A DNA stretch of 42,294 bases from Nitrososphaerota archaeon (GCA_022564515.1 JADFLH010000007.1:1-42294), one strand, 5' to 3'; positions 1 to 9,130 are shown, numbered from the stretch's first letter. Translations and numbers: made by a program. The notes: generated from the sequence alone by a model not told the origin.

Positions 1-73
1 AATAGCATACACGGGTTAGTTTTGGGAATTTAGCAACGCACGTGCTGCCCAATTATTTTTTGAATGGGGAGCT

Positions 74-667
74 GTGCCTACCTGTATCACAGGTTCAGGT
101 CACATAATGATTCAAGGAACCCAAATTCTTTGTCCAGACATGCCTTTTGTTTCTTTGCTCAGCTCGACATTCTTACACGGAGGTCTTTTGCACCTTGGAG
201 GGAACATGTTGTTTTTGTGGATTTTTGGAGATAACATTGAATTAAAATTTGGAAGAGCCAAGTTTCTTGGAGTTTACCTTCTATGGGGAATAGTTGCAGG
301 ACTAGCTCACATTGTTGTTGATCCAACAAGTTCAATTCCTGCAGTTGGTGCATCAGGTGCAATTTCAGGTATCTTAGGTGCATACCTTGCTATATTTCCA
401 AAGGCCCGTATCCTGACATTCATGATGTTGGGATTTTTCTGGAGAATGATGCACATTCAAGCAAGGTGGTTCTTGCCTTTTTGGTTGGTATTTCAAAACA
501 TTCTTCCATTCGTCGTTGGTGGTTTTGGTATTGGAGGAGGAGGAATTGCATTTATGGCTCACATAGGAGGATTTGCGATTGGCTTTGCTTCTGGCATTCT
601 CTATAAAAAAACTCACAGTTCAGAATTCACATATGGAACAAGATACGGTTGGAGAAGAGATTACTAA
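74..667 (+). CDS. Rhomboid family intramembrane serine protease, N-terminus uncertain
   Basis: Integral membrane protease that cuts transmembrane substrates within the bilayer. The active-site serine lies in the GASGAISG motif and the histidine in the AHIGG motif near the C-terminus, so the Ser-His dyad is intact; the HLGGN and FGDNIE motifs are also typical. The first in-frame start is GTG at 74, but recognisable protein sequence (FWEFSNARAAQLFFEWGAVP) begins at base 20, just after an in-frame TAG at 17-19. The usual first membrane helix therefore lies upstream of this stop or outside the window. The gene could be interrupted by a nonsense change, carry a sequencing error, or truly start late. 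The family call is firm; the 5' end is not. Confidence 0.85.
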   Translation: MPTCITGSGHIMIQGTQILCPDMPFVSLLSSTFLHGGLLHLGGNMLFLWIFGDNIELKFGRAKFLGVYLLWGIVAGLAHIVVDPTSSIPAVGASGAISGILGAYLAIFPKARILTFMMLGFFWRMMHIQARWFLPFWLVFQNILPFVVGGFGIGGGGIAFMAHIGGFAIGFASGILYKKTHSSEFTYGTRYGWRRDY

Positions 668-703
668 ATCTAAGAATAAATCATACATACGTTGTAACAA
701 TAC

Positions 704-880
704 ATGCCAATAATTACGGTCTCAATGTATCCAGGAAGAACGCAAGAACAAAAAGAAGAGTTTGCAAAAGCAATTACAAAATCAGCAGTACAAATTCTGA
801 AGGCTAAAGAAAATCATGTGATAGTTGTTTTTGAGGATAATCCTAAAGAAAACTGGTTCATGGCAGGAAATCAACTATAA
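704..880 (+). CDS. 4-oxalocrotonate tautomerase family small protein
   Basis: A 58-residue protein starting MPIITVSMYPGRTQEQKEEF. Family members use the N-terminal proline exposed after Met removal as a catalytic base for keto-enol tautomerisation; Pro2 is present here. Length and the beta-alpha-beta pattern (PIITV strand, helix with EQKEEFAKAITKSAV, HVIVVFED strand) match the 60-residue family. It lies between the rhomboid and nitrilase-like genes on the same strand. The real substrate cannot be told from sequence, because such proteins are often of unknown physiological role. Confidence 0.8.
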   Translation: MPIITVSMYPGRTQEQKEEFAKAITKSAVQILKAKENHVIVVFEDNPKENWFMAGNQL

Positions 881-915
881 CTTATCTTTTTATTTTATTC
901 ATTTTATCGGAATTT

Positions 916-1725
916 ATGTCAAAAGTTGCAATTGTACAATTCAAAGCTTCAACTAACAAAAATCAAAATCTAAAAAAAATTCTAAACTACATTGACAAAG
1001 CATCAAATAAAGGTGCGGAGCTTTGTGCATTTCCAGAATTTATGATGTTTTACAGTCCTTCCTCACAAACATCAAGCAAACTAGCATCTTTGGCTGAAAC
1101 AATTAATGGCAATTTTGTTACAACAATTGTAAAATCCGCCAAGAAAAACTCTATCCAAATAGTTGGCACATTTTATGAAAAAAGCAGGAAGAAAAATAGA
1201 GTTTATGACACCTCCTTTATCATCAACAAATCTGGTAAAGTTGTTTCAACCTACAGGAAAATTCATCTCTATGATGCTTTAGGCTTTAGAGAATCAAACA
1301 AGATGGTTCCAGGTTCAAAAATTGTTAAACCATGCAAAACTAGTGTTGGAAGAATTGGAATGTTGATTTGTTATGACTTGAGATTTCCTGAGATGTCAAG
1401 AATATTGGCATCATCTGGTTCAGAAATATTGGTTGTACCTTCGGCTTGGGTTAAGGGAGAAATGAAAGAAGAACATTGGATTACAATTAACAAAACACGT
1501 GCGATTGAAAACGGATGTTATGTAATAGCACCAGATCAAGTAGGAAATATTTATTGTGGCAGAAGTTTAGTTGTGGATCCAATGGGAAAAATTTTACTTG
1601 ATATGAAAAAGCACCAAGGAATTGGTTTTGTTAACATTTCAATAAATAAAGTAAAGAAAACAAGAAGTGTTATGCCATTATTAAAAAACCGAAGAACTGA
1701 CGTTTATTCAAACTTTAGGATTTAG
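916..1725 (+). CDS. Carbon-nitrogen hydrolase (nitrilase superfamily, Nit-like)
   Basis: Cytoplasmic amidase-type enzyme hydrolysing a non-peptide C-N bond. The catalytic triad is visible: Glu41 in FPEF, Lys115 in YRKIHLYD and Cys152 in LICYDLRFPE. The 269-residue length and the YDLRFPE context resemble the Nit1/Nit2 (omega-amidase or deaminated-glutathione amidase) branch rather than true nitrilases. The 3' end overlaps the convergent zinc-finger gene by 11 bp. The exact substrate is not determinable here. Confidence 0.88.
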   Translation: MSKVAIVQFKASTNKNQNLKKILNYIDKASNKGAELCAFPEFMMFYSPSSQTSSKLASLAETINGNFVTTIVKSAKKNSIQIVGTFYEKSRKKNRVYDTSFIINKSGKVVSTYRKIHLYDALGFRESNKMVPGSKIVKPCKTSVGRIGMLICYDLRFPEMSRILASSGSEILVVPSAWVKGEMKEEHWITINKTRAIENGCYVIAPDQVGNIYCGRSLVVDPMGKILLDMKKHQGIGFVNISINKVKKTRSVMPLLKNRRTDVYSNFRI

Positions 1726-2188
1726 GAGTGTTACTTTCACAATTAATATTTGCACATCGTTTATTCCATTTTTGAGTTCGAGAATATCTAAATATTATTA
1801 TTGGCCATGAACAAACCACACATTTTTGTTTAGTAGCTCTAAGTCTAGCTTTTTGAAACAATGGTGACGATGCAGTACAACCATTATAATAATTGGAACA
1901 ACCAATGAATCGTTTTTTAGTTTTATTGGAATTTATTACCATTAATTGTCCCACGTGACAACTTGGACATTCTACTAATCCATTTTTAGGAGAATTCGTA
2001 CCTAAAATTATATACTTTTTCTTCTTTGCAGACCATGAAAGATAACCATTAACATCATAATATTGATTAATTTCGTTTTTGAGCAAGTTTGTAATTCTTT
2101 TTGTAGGCTTTACTGCATTTCGAGTTTTTAGAATTTTTTCACTCTTGACAATTTGAATTGAACTTTGTTGAGAATATTTCTTGCTCAA
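1715..2188 (-). CDS. Topoisomerase-type zinc finger protein of unknown function
   Basis: 157 residues with two cysteine-rich modules. The first is CPSCHVGQLMV followed by FIGCSNYYNGC, the layout of the C4 zinc finger found at the C-terminus of type IA topoisomerases. The second is CVVCSWP followed later by CANINC. The N-terminal half is basic and lacks a recognisable domain, and no topoisomerase catalytic part is present. It probably binds nucleic acid, which is inference from the finger type. Its 3' end overlaps the nitrilase-like gene, and its 5' end is divergent from the thiolase gene across about 60 bp. Confidence 0.7.
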   Translation of the reverse strand: MSKKYSQQSSIQIVKSEKILKTRNAVKPTKRITNLLKNEINQYYDVNGYLSWSAKKKKYIILGTNSPKNGLVECPSCHVGQLMVINSNKTKKRFIGCSNYYNGCTASSPLFQKARLRATKQKCVVCSWPIIIFRYSRTQKWNKRCANINCESNTPKS

Positions 2189-2247
2189 GATTTTCTACAA
2201 TAAAATTACATGTTTAATTTTTATAGGGAATCTGGTCAGCAAATTTT

Positions 2248-3402
2248 GTGGAAAAGGTTTGTGTTCTTGGTGCTGGAGGCACCAAATATGGTAAATTAGA
2301 AGACAGTATTTCTGATATTGCCATTCAAGCTTCAGCAGAAGCCATTGAAAGTGCTGGGATTCAACCCAAAGAGATCAACGCAGGTTACATTTCAAATGTA
2401 TTTGGTGTTGCTGACAAACAGGTGCATTTAGGACCTGTAATAATGAGCAATTTAGGAATACCTGAAAAACCATCATTAACAATAGAATCAGCTTGTGGTA
2501 GTGGTTCTGTTTCTTTTAGGGAAGCATTTGCAAATGTTGCTGCTGGATTCTATGACGCAATACTTGTTACAGGAGTTGAAAAAATTACACACACAGGAAC
2601 CGAATGGACAACAACATATTTTTCTTATTGTTCTGATTTCTTTTATGAAGGACAAGCTGGAGCTTCATTTCCTGGATTATTCGCATCAATGGCACTAGCT
2701 TACTTGACAGAATTCAAAGCTACAGAGGAAGATTTTGCAGAAGTTGCTGTAAAGAATCATGACAATGGTTTACTTAATCCTAAAGCCCATCTAAGAAAAA
2801 AGATCACAATTGAAGATGTAATGAAGTCACCTGTTGTTGCAAGTCCACTAAAACTTTATGATTGTTGTCCATTCTCTGATGGTGCAAGCTCTGTTGTTCT
2901 TTGTAGTGAAAAATTTGCAAAAGAACACAGCAAAGACTACATCCATGTTATTGGATCAGGACGTGGTGGTTCTCCTGCAGCACTGCAAGGTCGTGAGCAT
3001 ATGACCACCATACCAAGTACAAAAATTGCAGCTGAAGCAGCATACAAGATGGCAGGGATTACTCCAAAAGACATTGATTTTGCTGAAGTTCATGATTGTT
3101 TCACGGTTGCTGAAATAATAGATAGTGAGGATCTTGGTTTTTTTGAAAAAGGTAAAGGTGTTCAAGGTGTTCGTGAAGGACAAACCAAACGTAATGGAGA
3201 AATTCCACTAAATCCATCGGGTGGACTAAAATCAAAGGGACATCCCATTGGGGCTACCGGAGTTGGACAAGTGGTAGAAGTCTTTGAGCAACTTACGGGA
3301 AAGGCTGGTGAAAGAACTGTTAAGGATGCCAGAATTGGTTTAACACATAACTTTGGTGCAACTGGCGCAAGTTGCGCTGTTCATATTTTTCAAAGTGTGT
3401 AA
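2248..3402 (+). CDS. Thiolase family acyl-CoA acetyltransferase
   Basis: 384-residue thiolase of the archaeal/SCP-x-like type, which condenses or cleaves acetyl-CoA units. The nucleophilic Cys lies in ESACGSGS, the His in NPSGGLKSKGHPIGATG, and the final glycine-rich loop in HNFGATGASC. It starts with GTG at 2248. The downstream DUF35 gene begins one base after its stop, the pairing seen for archaeal thiolases, where the DUF35 protein helps channel substrate between thiolase and HMG-CoA synthase. Plausible roles are acetoacetyl-CoA formation for mevalonate synthesis or the last step of the 3-hydroxypropionate/4-hydroxybutyrate cycle; the sequence does not decide between them. Confidence 0.9.
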   Translation: MEKVCVLGAGGTKYGKLEDSISDIAIQASAEAIESAGIQPKEINAGYISNVFGVADKQVHLGPVIMSNLGIPEKPSLTIESACGSGSVSFREAFANVAAGFYDAILVTGVEKITHTGTEWTTTYFSYCSDFFYEGQAGASFPGLFASMALAYLTEFKATEEDFAEVAVKNHDNGLLNPKAHLRKKITIEDVMKSPVVASPLKLYDCCPFSDGASSVVLCSEKFAKEHSKDYIHVIGSGRGGSPAALQGREHMTTIPSTKIAAEAAYKMAGITPKDIDFAEVHDCFTVAEIIDSEDLGFFEKGKGVQGVREGQTKRNGEIPLNPSGGLKSKGHPIGATGVGQVVEVFEQLTGKAGERTVKDARIGLTHNFGATGASCAVHIFQSV

Positions 3403-3403
3403 A

Positions 3404-3769
3404 ATGTCTGCAAAACAAGAATTTGTAGATAATGCCAAAGCAGGTAAAGTTTTAGCTAAAAAATGCACCAAATGTGGTGAACTTGATTTAGCGACAATTT
3501 ATTTTTGCAAAAAGTGTGGCAACAAGGGATTTGAGAATGCTGTTTTAGAGGGCAAAGGCACAGTCGTTACCTACACCATAATCACTGTTCCCCCATCAGG
3601 CTTTGCAAAATACACTCCATATGCTTGGGTAATCCTTAATCTAGATGAATCAGACTTGAAGATTTCAGGATTTATGGCAGGAGTTAAAAACACATCTGAA
3701 CTCCCTATTGGAACAAAGGCAAAAATCACTGGTTTTGATGATCGTGGAATCCTCATCGAAAAGCAGTAA
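3404..3769 (+). CDS. DUF35 OB-fold zinc-ribbon protein, thiolase partner
   Basis: 121-residue protein with an N-terminal rubredoxin-like zinc ribbon (CTKCGEL...FCKKCG) and a C-terminal OB fold (GKGTVVTYTIITVPPSGFAKYTPYAWVILNLDE), the standard DUF35 architecture. I chose ATG 3404, one base after the thiolase stop, because the reading frame further upstream runs through the thiolase gene and adds unrelated residues. Established work on archaeal homologues places it as an acyl-CoA binding scaffold in a thiolase/HMG-CoA synthase complex. No HMG-CoA synthase gene is in the window. Confidence 0.88.
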   Translation: MSAKQEFVDNAKAGKVLAKKCTKCGELDLATIYFCKKCGNKGFENAVLEGKGTVVTYTIITVPPSGFAKYTPYAWVILNLDESDLKISGFMAGVKNTSELPIGTKAKITGFDDRGILIEKQ

Positions 3770-3838
3770 AATAATTTAGTGCGATCATTAAAAAAATCAA
3801 ATTAGATTTTTAATTAATTTGATAAAAGAATTACTTTC

Positions 3839-4000
3839 ATGTCAGTTGAAATCATTTGTGGCAAGTGCGGTGAACAGATCACTAACATGAAAATGTTAAA
3901 GTCTTTAAAAGTTGTAATGAATCCTTACAAAAACAAATGTCCATCATGTGGGCACCCATTATTAACATCTGAGTTTTCATTAGATGTTCAAGAGAACTAA
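3839..4000 (+). CDS. Mini zinc-ribbon protein, 53 residues
   Basis: Small protein beginning MSVEIICGKCGEQITNMKML, with a second knuckle CPSCGHPLL; the CxxC pairs at each end form one four-Cys zinc site. An AT-rich stretch with a TATA-like run precedes it at about 3803-3825. It stands alone between the DUF35 gene and the NrdD-like regulator. Function is unknown. The clean zinc ribbon and full-length frame without internal stops support it as a real gene. Confidence 0.7.
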   Translation: MSVEIICGKCGEQITNMKMLKSLKVVMNPYKNKCPSCGHPLLTSEFSLDVQEN

Positions 4001-4055
4001 TTAGTACAATCATATGATACAGTCATAAATCTTAATTAGTCCTCTTTTTCTAGAC

Positions 4056-6164
4056 ATGAGTATGGAACTGGAAGAGGAAGTAGCGGAGCTTCCAAGGAAT
4101 AGTCTTTTACAATCATCATCAAAGCGGGTAAGGATGATTTTTTCTGTTATGGCAAGCCCAAACAGAATTGAAATTTTAAAAATTTTGAATTCAAAGGGAC
4201 CTCTAACTTATTCAGAATTAAAATCCCTTGCTGGATTTAAGTCAAAAAAAGAAAGTGGAAAATTTGCATACCATTTGAGAAAATTACTAAGACAATCTCT
4301 AGTCGCTCTTAATAAAGCTGAAAGGCGTTATACCATTACAAATCTCGGGAAACTAGTCCTTAGTTTGGCTAGACAAATTGAAGAACGATCAATTATTGAA
4401 AGCGGAAAAATGTATGTCAGAACTTCACATGAATCAATTGAGGAATTTAGTTCACATAAGATCATTCAATCTCTTGTACGTGAGGGAAATCTTCCTTTGG
4501 AACTTGCTCAAAAAATAACTGAAGAAGTTGAAAATAGGATTTATAAATATCAAACAACTTACCTCACTGGTTCTCTTATACGCGAAATGACAAACTCAGT
4601 TCTTTTAGAACACGGTCATGAAGAATACCGAAACAAACTGGCAAGACTAGGTTTGCCTGTCTTTGACGTTCAGGAGATGCTAGCAAATGTGACTAATGTT
4701 GACAACGGGGCTGGGGGCATGCTACTTAAAACTGGCCAGAAGGTCTTTGCTGAACATCTGATTACAAACACCCTTCCAAAAGATGTAGCCGATTCTCACC
4801 TTTCAGGCGAACTCCACATCACAAACCCAGGAACCTGGTCATTGGTGCCTGACACCATTTTTGTTAACGTTAAAGAATTGATTGATGATGGAATCGACCT
4901 TGGTGGAAAATATCTTGAGACATCTAGAATTCCATCAATAAAAGATCTGGATGATCTTACCTCTTCACTTTCAGCGATCGTTTCATTACTTTTAAAAGAA
5001 GCATCTCAAGAAGTTGTAATTAATGGACTTGTACCATTGTTCACAAAACACACAAATAATATTTCAGAATTAGAACACAAACTTACAAATGCATTTGCAA
5101 GTATATCTATAACTTCCAACTACCATAAAACAACACCACAAACTTCATTTAGACTTCAATTAGGTTCTGACACAAAAATAATTAACACAATTCTTTCAGC
5201 TTACAAAAACTACGTGAGAATTACACCCATTCCAAATATTGGTTTAATTATTGATTATGAAAAAAGTAAATTAACCAATGTATCAAAAACACTTGCAGAA
5301 ATTATTTCCCTTGGCGGAAAAATTTTCTTTGCGAAGGGATCAGTATCAAGTAAAGGAATCTCTAATCATACTAACAAGAATTCTAGTTTACTTGCAATAA
5401 AATTACAATCCATTTCAATTAATCTGCCGCGTCTTGCATTTGAATCAAATAAAGACGAAACTTACTTTAGGGCAAGATTAGCTCTATTAATGAAACCGGC
5501 ACTTTCTTCTATGGCGTTAAGAGCGAAAGACATTTCTGATCTGACTAGACGTGGTCTTAATCCAATTCTTGCAAAAAACACTCAATATATGCAAAGTAAT
5601 TCGATCTCACTTGTCCTTAATCTAGTTGGTTTACGAGAAGCAATCTTTAGCATTCTTGGTTATCAAGACAATAAAGAGGGGCGACAAATTTTACACGGGG
5701 TTATTGAAACAGCTGTAGATATAGCAACAAAGAAAGGAAAAGAACTCGAAGTAGATGTCAGAATATGTATGACCCAAAGTGATGGAACTTCAAGATTTGC
5801 TTTCCTAGACGGAGAAAAATATGGCAAAAACTCACTCATAAATGTCTTAGAAAATGATTCCTATTCTGAGGGAATAATCCTAACGGGATCTGAAGTTGCT
5901 AAATTGACAAACAAGAGCGAAAAGATCTCTGAATGCAACAAAATTGCTAATATACTAAATGGAGGTCTCCTTGTACACCTTCAACTAGATAACGAATCCA
6001 AGATTGACGATATAAAAAATATAATAGAAAAGACAGCCTCACTTACATCTTCATTCAAGGCTGTAAAGGAAATATCAATTTGTGGTGAGTGTGGCTACAA
6101 AGATGAAAAACTATCAGACAAGTGTATAAAATGCAAATCACCATACATGATACGAAATTCGTAA
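4056..6164 (+). CDS. Winged-helix / ATP-cone / inactive NrdD-like fusion protein, putative regulator of ribonucleotide reductase
   Basis: 702 residues in four parts. Residues 25-105 form an ArsR-like winged helix (ASPNRIEILKIL...KSGKFAYHLRKL is the style). Residues about 119-205 form an ATP-cone (VRTSHESIEEF...ITEEVENRIYKY...LLEHGHEEY). Residues about 220-670 follow class III ribonucleotide reductase (SGELHITNP near 250, INLPRLAFES near 453). The end is a zinc ribbon, C676-C679-C690-C693. The protein has no Cys before about residue 570, so both thiyl-site cysteines of NrdD are missing, and it ends nine residues after the zinc site without the glycyl-radical motif. It therefore cannot be a working reductase. 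It lies directly upstream of nrdJ, so a nucleotide-sensing transcription factor is the best inference. Confidence 0.8.
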   Translation: MSMELEEEVAELPRNSLLQSSSKRVRMIFSVMASPNRIEILKILNSKGPLTYSELKSLAGFKSKKESGKFAYHLRKLLRQSLVALNKAERRYTITNLGKLVLSLARQIEERSIIESGKMYVRTSHESIEEFSSHKIIQSLVREGNLPLELAQKITEEVENRIYKYQTTYLTGSLIREMTNSVLLEHGHEEYRNKLARLGLPVFDVQEMLANVTNVDNGAGGMLLKTGQKVFAEHLITNTLPKDVADSHLSGELHITNPGTWSLVPDTIFVNVKELIDDGIDLGGKYLETSRIPSIKDLDDLTSSLSAIVSLLLKEASQEVVINGLVPLFTKHTNNISELEHKLTNAFASISITSNYHKTTPQTSFRLQLGSDTKIINTILSAYKNYVRITPIPNIGLIIDYEKSKLTNVSKTLAEIISLGGKIFFAKGSVSSKGISNHTNKNSSLLAIKLQSISINLPRLAFESNKDETYFRARLALLMKPALSSMALRAKDISDLTRRGLNPILAKNTQYMQSNSISLVLNLVGLREAIFSILGYQDNKEGRQILHGVIETAVDIATKKGKELEVDVRICMTQSDGTSRFAFLDGEKYGKNSLINVLENDSYSEGIILTGSEVAKLTNKSEKISECNKIANILNGGLLVHLQLDNESKIDDIKNIIEKTASLTSSFKAVKEISICGECGYKDEKLSDKCIKCKSPYMIRNS

Positions 6165-6315
6165 AAGCGTAGTCGGTTTCAATCAACTTATAACCAAAAA
6201 TTTGTTCTTTTCAGATCAATAACTATACGAAAACATTATTATAAAATTCATTGCCTAAAAAATCAAAAATACGTTTTTCGGACTAGATGTATAATGCAAA
6301 AGTTCAAAAATATTA

Positions 6316-6334
6316 TTTTATGAATTTCATAAAA
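6316..6334. promoter_or_regulatory. Perfect 19-bp interrupted palindrome upstream of nrdJ, candidate operator
   Basis: TTTTATGAA, one central T, then TTCATAAAA: two 9-base arms that are exact reverse complements. It lies in the 271-bp gap between the NrdD-like regulator and nrdJ, about 75 bp upstream of a TATA-like element (AATTTATAAT, 6391-6400). A second, shorter palindrome, TGATCTGGATCA, sits at 6362-6373. The symmetry suits a dimeric winged-helix protein. An RNA hairpin at the 3' end of the upstream transcript is the alternative. Confidence 0.5.
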
Positions 6335-6435
6335 ACTGTTTAAAATAAGTTAAGCTAAACCTGATCTGGATCAAATTTTATTAGTTGATAAATTTATAAT
6401 CATTTGAATTCTACCTCATGAGGGGGAGATTATAA

Positions 6436-9084
6436 TTGGATAATTCACAAATAGAGAGTTCTATCGTCGAAATACGCAAACGAAACGGATCGGTTGTGAA
6501 ATTTAATAAAGATAAAATCTCAAATGCTATATATGCAGCATTTACTGCCTCATCCAAAGCCGATCGTAGTATAACCGATAAACTAACTGACGATGTTGCA
6601 AAAAAGCTAGTTGAGCATGGATTTTCTGCCTCAAGGTCTCCAAGCGTAGAGGATATTCAAGATTTAGTAGAATCTATTTTGATTGAGAAAGGACATAGTG
6701 ATATTGCAAAGGCTTACATTTTGTACAGACATGAACACCGGAAATTAAGAGATGAAAAGATAAGAATCCTAAATGCGAAAACTCTAGATCCTGTTGCCAA
6801 AAAATTTGATATTAATAGTCTTAGAGTCCTTGCATCCAGATACCTATTTCGTAACAACAAAAGCGAGATCAACGAAAGTCCAAGTCAACTGTTTGAGCGA
6901 GTTGCAATTCTTGTTGGAATTGGTGATCTGTTTTATGATAATGAGATCTTTTCAAAAGACGGTAATATTAAACAAAACATTGAAGAAGCAAAAGATTATC
7001 TTGATAAACTTGATAACTTTAATTACAAATTCAAAATTAGTGAATACTATCTAAACAAATGGCACTTTCGAGCTCTAATCAACCATTATATTTTATTGGC
7101 AGAAGAAGGACAGATGAAAGTTGGTTTTAAAGAACTGTTGATAATGATGGCAGCCAACAAATTTGAAAACTATGGAGAGAAAATTTCAGAATATTATACT
7201 ATGATGACCTCACAAAATTTTCTACCAAATTCACCAACAATGATGAATGCAGGTGGACGTCTTGGCCAACTTTCTGCATGCTTTGTTTTAGATATGCAAG
7301 ATGATATGGAACAAATTATGAAATCAACATCTCAAGCAGCACTTATCTTCAAATCTGGTGGTGGAGTTGGAATCAACTATTCTAACCTGCGCCCAGAAGG
7401 AGATATTGTAGCCTCAACATCAGGAGTAGCATCAGGACCTGTATCCTTCATGAATATCATCAATACAGTAACTGAGGTGGTAAAGCAAGGAGGTAAGAGA
7501 AGAGGTGCAAATATGGGCATAATTGACGCATGGCACCCAGATATTGAAAAATTCATTACACAAAAAACAGAACCAGGCATTTTAGAAAATTTCAATATAA
7601 GTGTAGGAATTTGGGAAGACTTCTGGGATGCACTTGTTAACACAGAAGAGGGGAAGTTCATGCTACGTAGTCCAAGAGACAATTCACCAATTCGTGAAAT
7701 AAACGCACACCAACTCATTGACCTAATTGCACTTTCTGCTTGGAAGAGTGCCGAACCAGGATTGATCTTCTTTGATCAAATTAACAAATACAATGTATTT
7801 GCAAAAAGTAGAGGTGGACCAATAAGAGCTACAAATCCATGTGGTGAACAAAGTCTTTATCCATACGAATCATGCAATTTAGGTTCTATCAACTTGGCAA
7901 ATCTTGTAAAGAGAAAAGCAGATGGAGAATACGAATTTGATTGGCAAGGATATGAAGAAATCATAAGAAAGTCAACTAGATTCTTAGATAATATAATTAA
8001 TGTCAATCTCTATCCGGTCCAAGAGATTGATATTGCATCAAAAGATTCCAGAAGAATTGGTTTAGGTGTAATGGGAGTAGCGGATCTACTATACAAGCTT
8101 AGAATTCCATACAACTCTAAAGAAGGATATGAATTTCAATGCAAACTCGCTGAAGCCTTAACATATTATTCCATGGAAGAAAGTGTAGCGCTTGCAAAGT
8201 CAAGAGGCCAATTCCCACTTTGTACTAAAACAGAATATCCAGAAGGAAAAATTCCAGTATCTGGATACTATGAGAAATCAAAAGAACAACATTTCTTTGA
8301 TTGGGATGCTCTGATTGAGAAGATAAAAATTCACGGAATAAGAAATGTCCTGACAACCACAGTTGCACCAACTGGTACATTATCCATGATAGCTAACTGT
8401 TCTAATGGAATGGAACCAACATTTGCTTTGGTATTTGAAAAAAGAGTAACTGTTGGAAGATTTTTCTATACAAACAAAATCTTCGAACAAGTTTTAAAAG
8501 ACAATGGATTGTATTCTGATGAATTAATAACAAAAATTGCCGACAATTATGGTTCTGTGAAAGAAATTCCAGAAATTCCAGAATGGATGCAACACGTCTT
8601 TGTTACTGCAATGGACATCCACTGGACAGACCACCTAATGGCACAGGCCGTTTGGCAAGAATGGATTGGTAATGCTATTGCAAAGACAATCAATATGCCC
8701 TATGATGTTACAGTAGATGATGTAAAAGCATCTTATTTGCTAGCACATGAAATGGGTCTAAAAGGAATAACCGTATATCGTGATAGTTCAAGACACAAAC
8801 AGGTACTACATATGACAAGTAAAAAAGCTAAAAAAACCTTCCAAGTAACACCAAGTAAATTTATTACCGATTTTGTTTCCAACAAAATTACAAATCTGTA
8901 CACAAAAACTCAAGTTGATCGTGCACTGAAATTCAGAGAACCTGAAGAAACTCCAGTTGAAACCCATGTTAAGGAGGAAGTAAGTGAAGAAACACTTTGT
9001 CCATCATGTAAAAACAACCTTGTCTTCGTTGAGGGATGCAGTCTCTGCATTGAGTGTGGATACACCGGTTGCACATCTGCATAA
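6436..9084 (+). CDS. nrdJ: Adenosylcobalamin-dependent (class II) ribonucleoside-diphosphate reductase
   Basis: 882 residues; makes deoxyribonucleotides from ribonucleotides using a B12-generated thiyl radical. An ATP-cone occupies about residues 10-100 (allosteric activity site). Active-site residues are Cys282 in LSACFVLDM, the NPCGEQ motif with Asn467, Cys469 and Glu471, and redox Cys480 in SCNLGSINL. The C-terminal tail carries CPSC, then GCSLCIECGYTGC, typical for the cysteine tail that re-reduces the active site. The start is TTG 6436, preceded by a purine-rich run (AGGGGGAGAT, 6421-6430) that can act as ribosome binding site. A TATA-like box lies at 6391-6400. Its expression is probably controlled through the palindromes just upstream. 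Confidence 0.95.
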   Translation: MDNSQIESSIVEIRKRNGSVVKFNKDKISNAIYAAFTASSKADRSITDKLTDDVAKKLVEHGFSASRSPSVEDIQDLVESILIEKGHSDIAKAYILYRHEHRKLRDEKIRILNAKTLDPVAKKFDINSLRVLASRYLFRNNKSEINESPSQLFERVAILVGIGDLFYDNEIFSKDGNIKQNIEEAKDYLDKLDNFNYKFKISEYYLNKWHFRALINHYILLAEEGQMKVGFKELLIMMAANKFENYGEKISEYYTMMTSQNFLPNSPTMMNAGGRLGQLSACFVLDMQDDMEQIMKSTSQAALIFKSGGGVGINYSNLRPEGDIVASTSGVASGPVSFMNIINTVTEVVKQGGKRRGANMGIIDAWHPDIEKFITQKTEPGILENFNISVGIWEDFWDALVNTEEGKFMLRSPRDNSPIREINAHQLIDLIALSAWKSAEPGLIFFDQINKYNVFAKSRGGPIRATNPCGEQSLYPYESCNLGSINLANLVKRKADGEYEFDWQGYEEIIRKSTRFLDNIINVNLYPVQEIDIASKDSRRIGLGVMGVADLLYKLRIPYNSKEGYEFQCKLAEALTYYSMEESVALAKSRGQFPLCTKTEYPEGKIPVSGYYEKSKEQHFFDWDALIEKIKIHGIRNVLTTTVAPTGTLSMIANCSNGMEPTFALVFEKRVTVGRFFYTNKIFEQVLKDNGLYSDELITKIADNYGSVKEIPEIPEWMQHVFVTAMDIHWTDHLMAQAVWQEWIGNAIAKTINMPYDVTVDDVKASYLLAHEMGLKGITVYRDSSRHKQVLHMTSKKAKKTFQVTPSKFITDFVSNKITNLYTKTQVDRALKFREPEETPVETHVKEEVSEETLCPSCKNNLVFVEGCSLCIECGYTGCTSA

Positions 9085-9130
9085 ACACTTATCACAACTT
9101 TTTTACCTACTTCGCTAACTGCCAATATTA

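Noticed and set aside
3353-3403. Upstream extension of the DUF35 gene into thiolase
   Set aside because: ATG 3404 gives a normal family start; the extension is thiolase DNA read in another frame.
4056-6164. Annotation as a functional anaerobic ribonucleotide reductase
   Set aside because: Catalytic Cys and the glycyl-radical motif are absent, and a DNA-binding domain is present.
7377-7718. Long minus-strand frame within nrdJ
   Set aside because: Shadow of the strong nrdJ coding frame; no recognisable motif.
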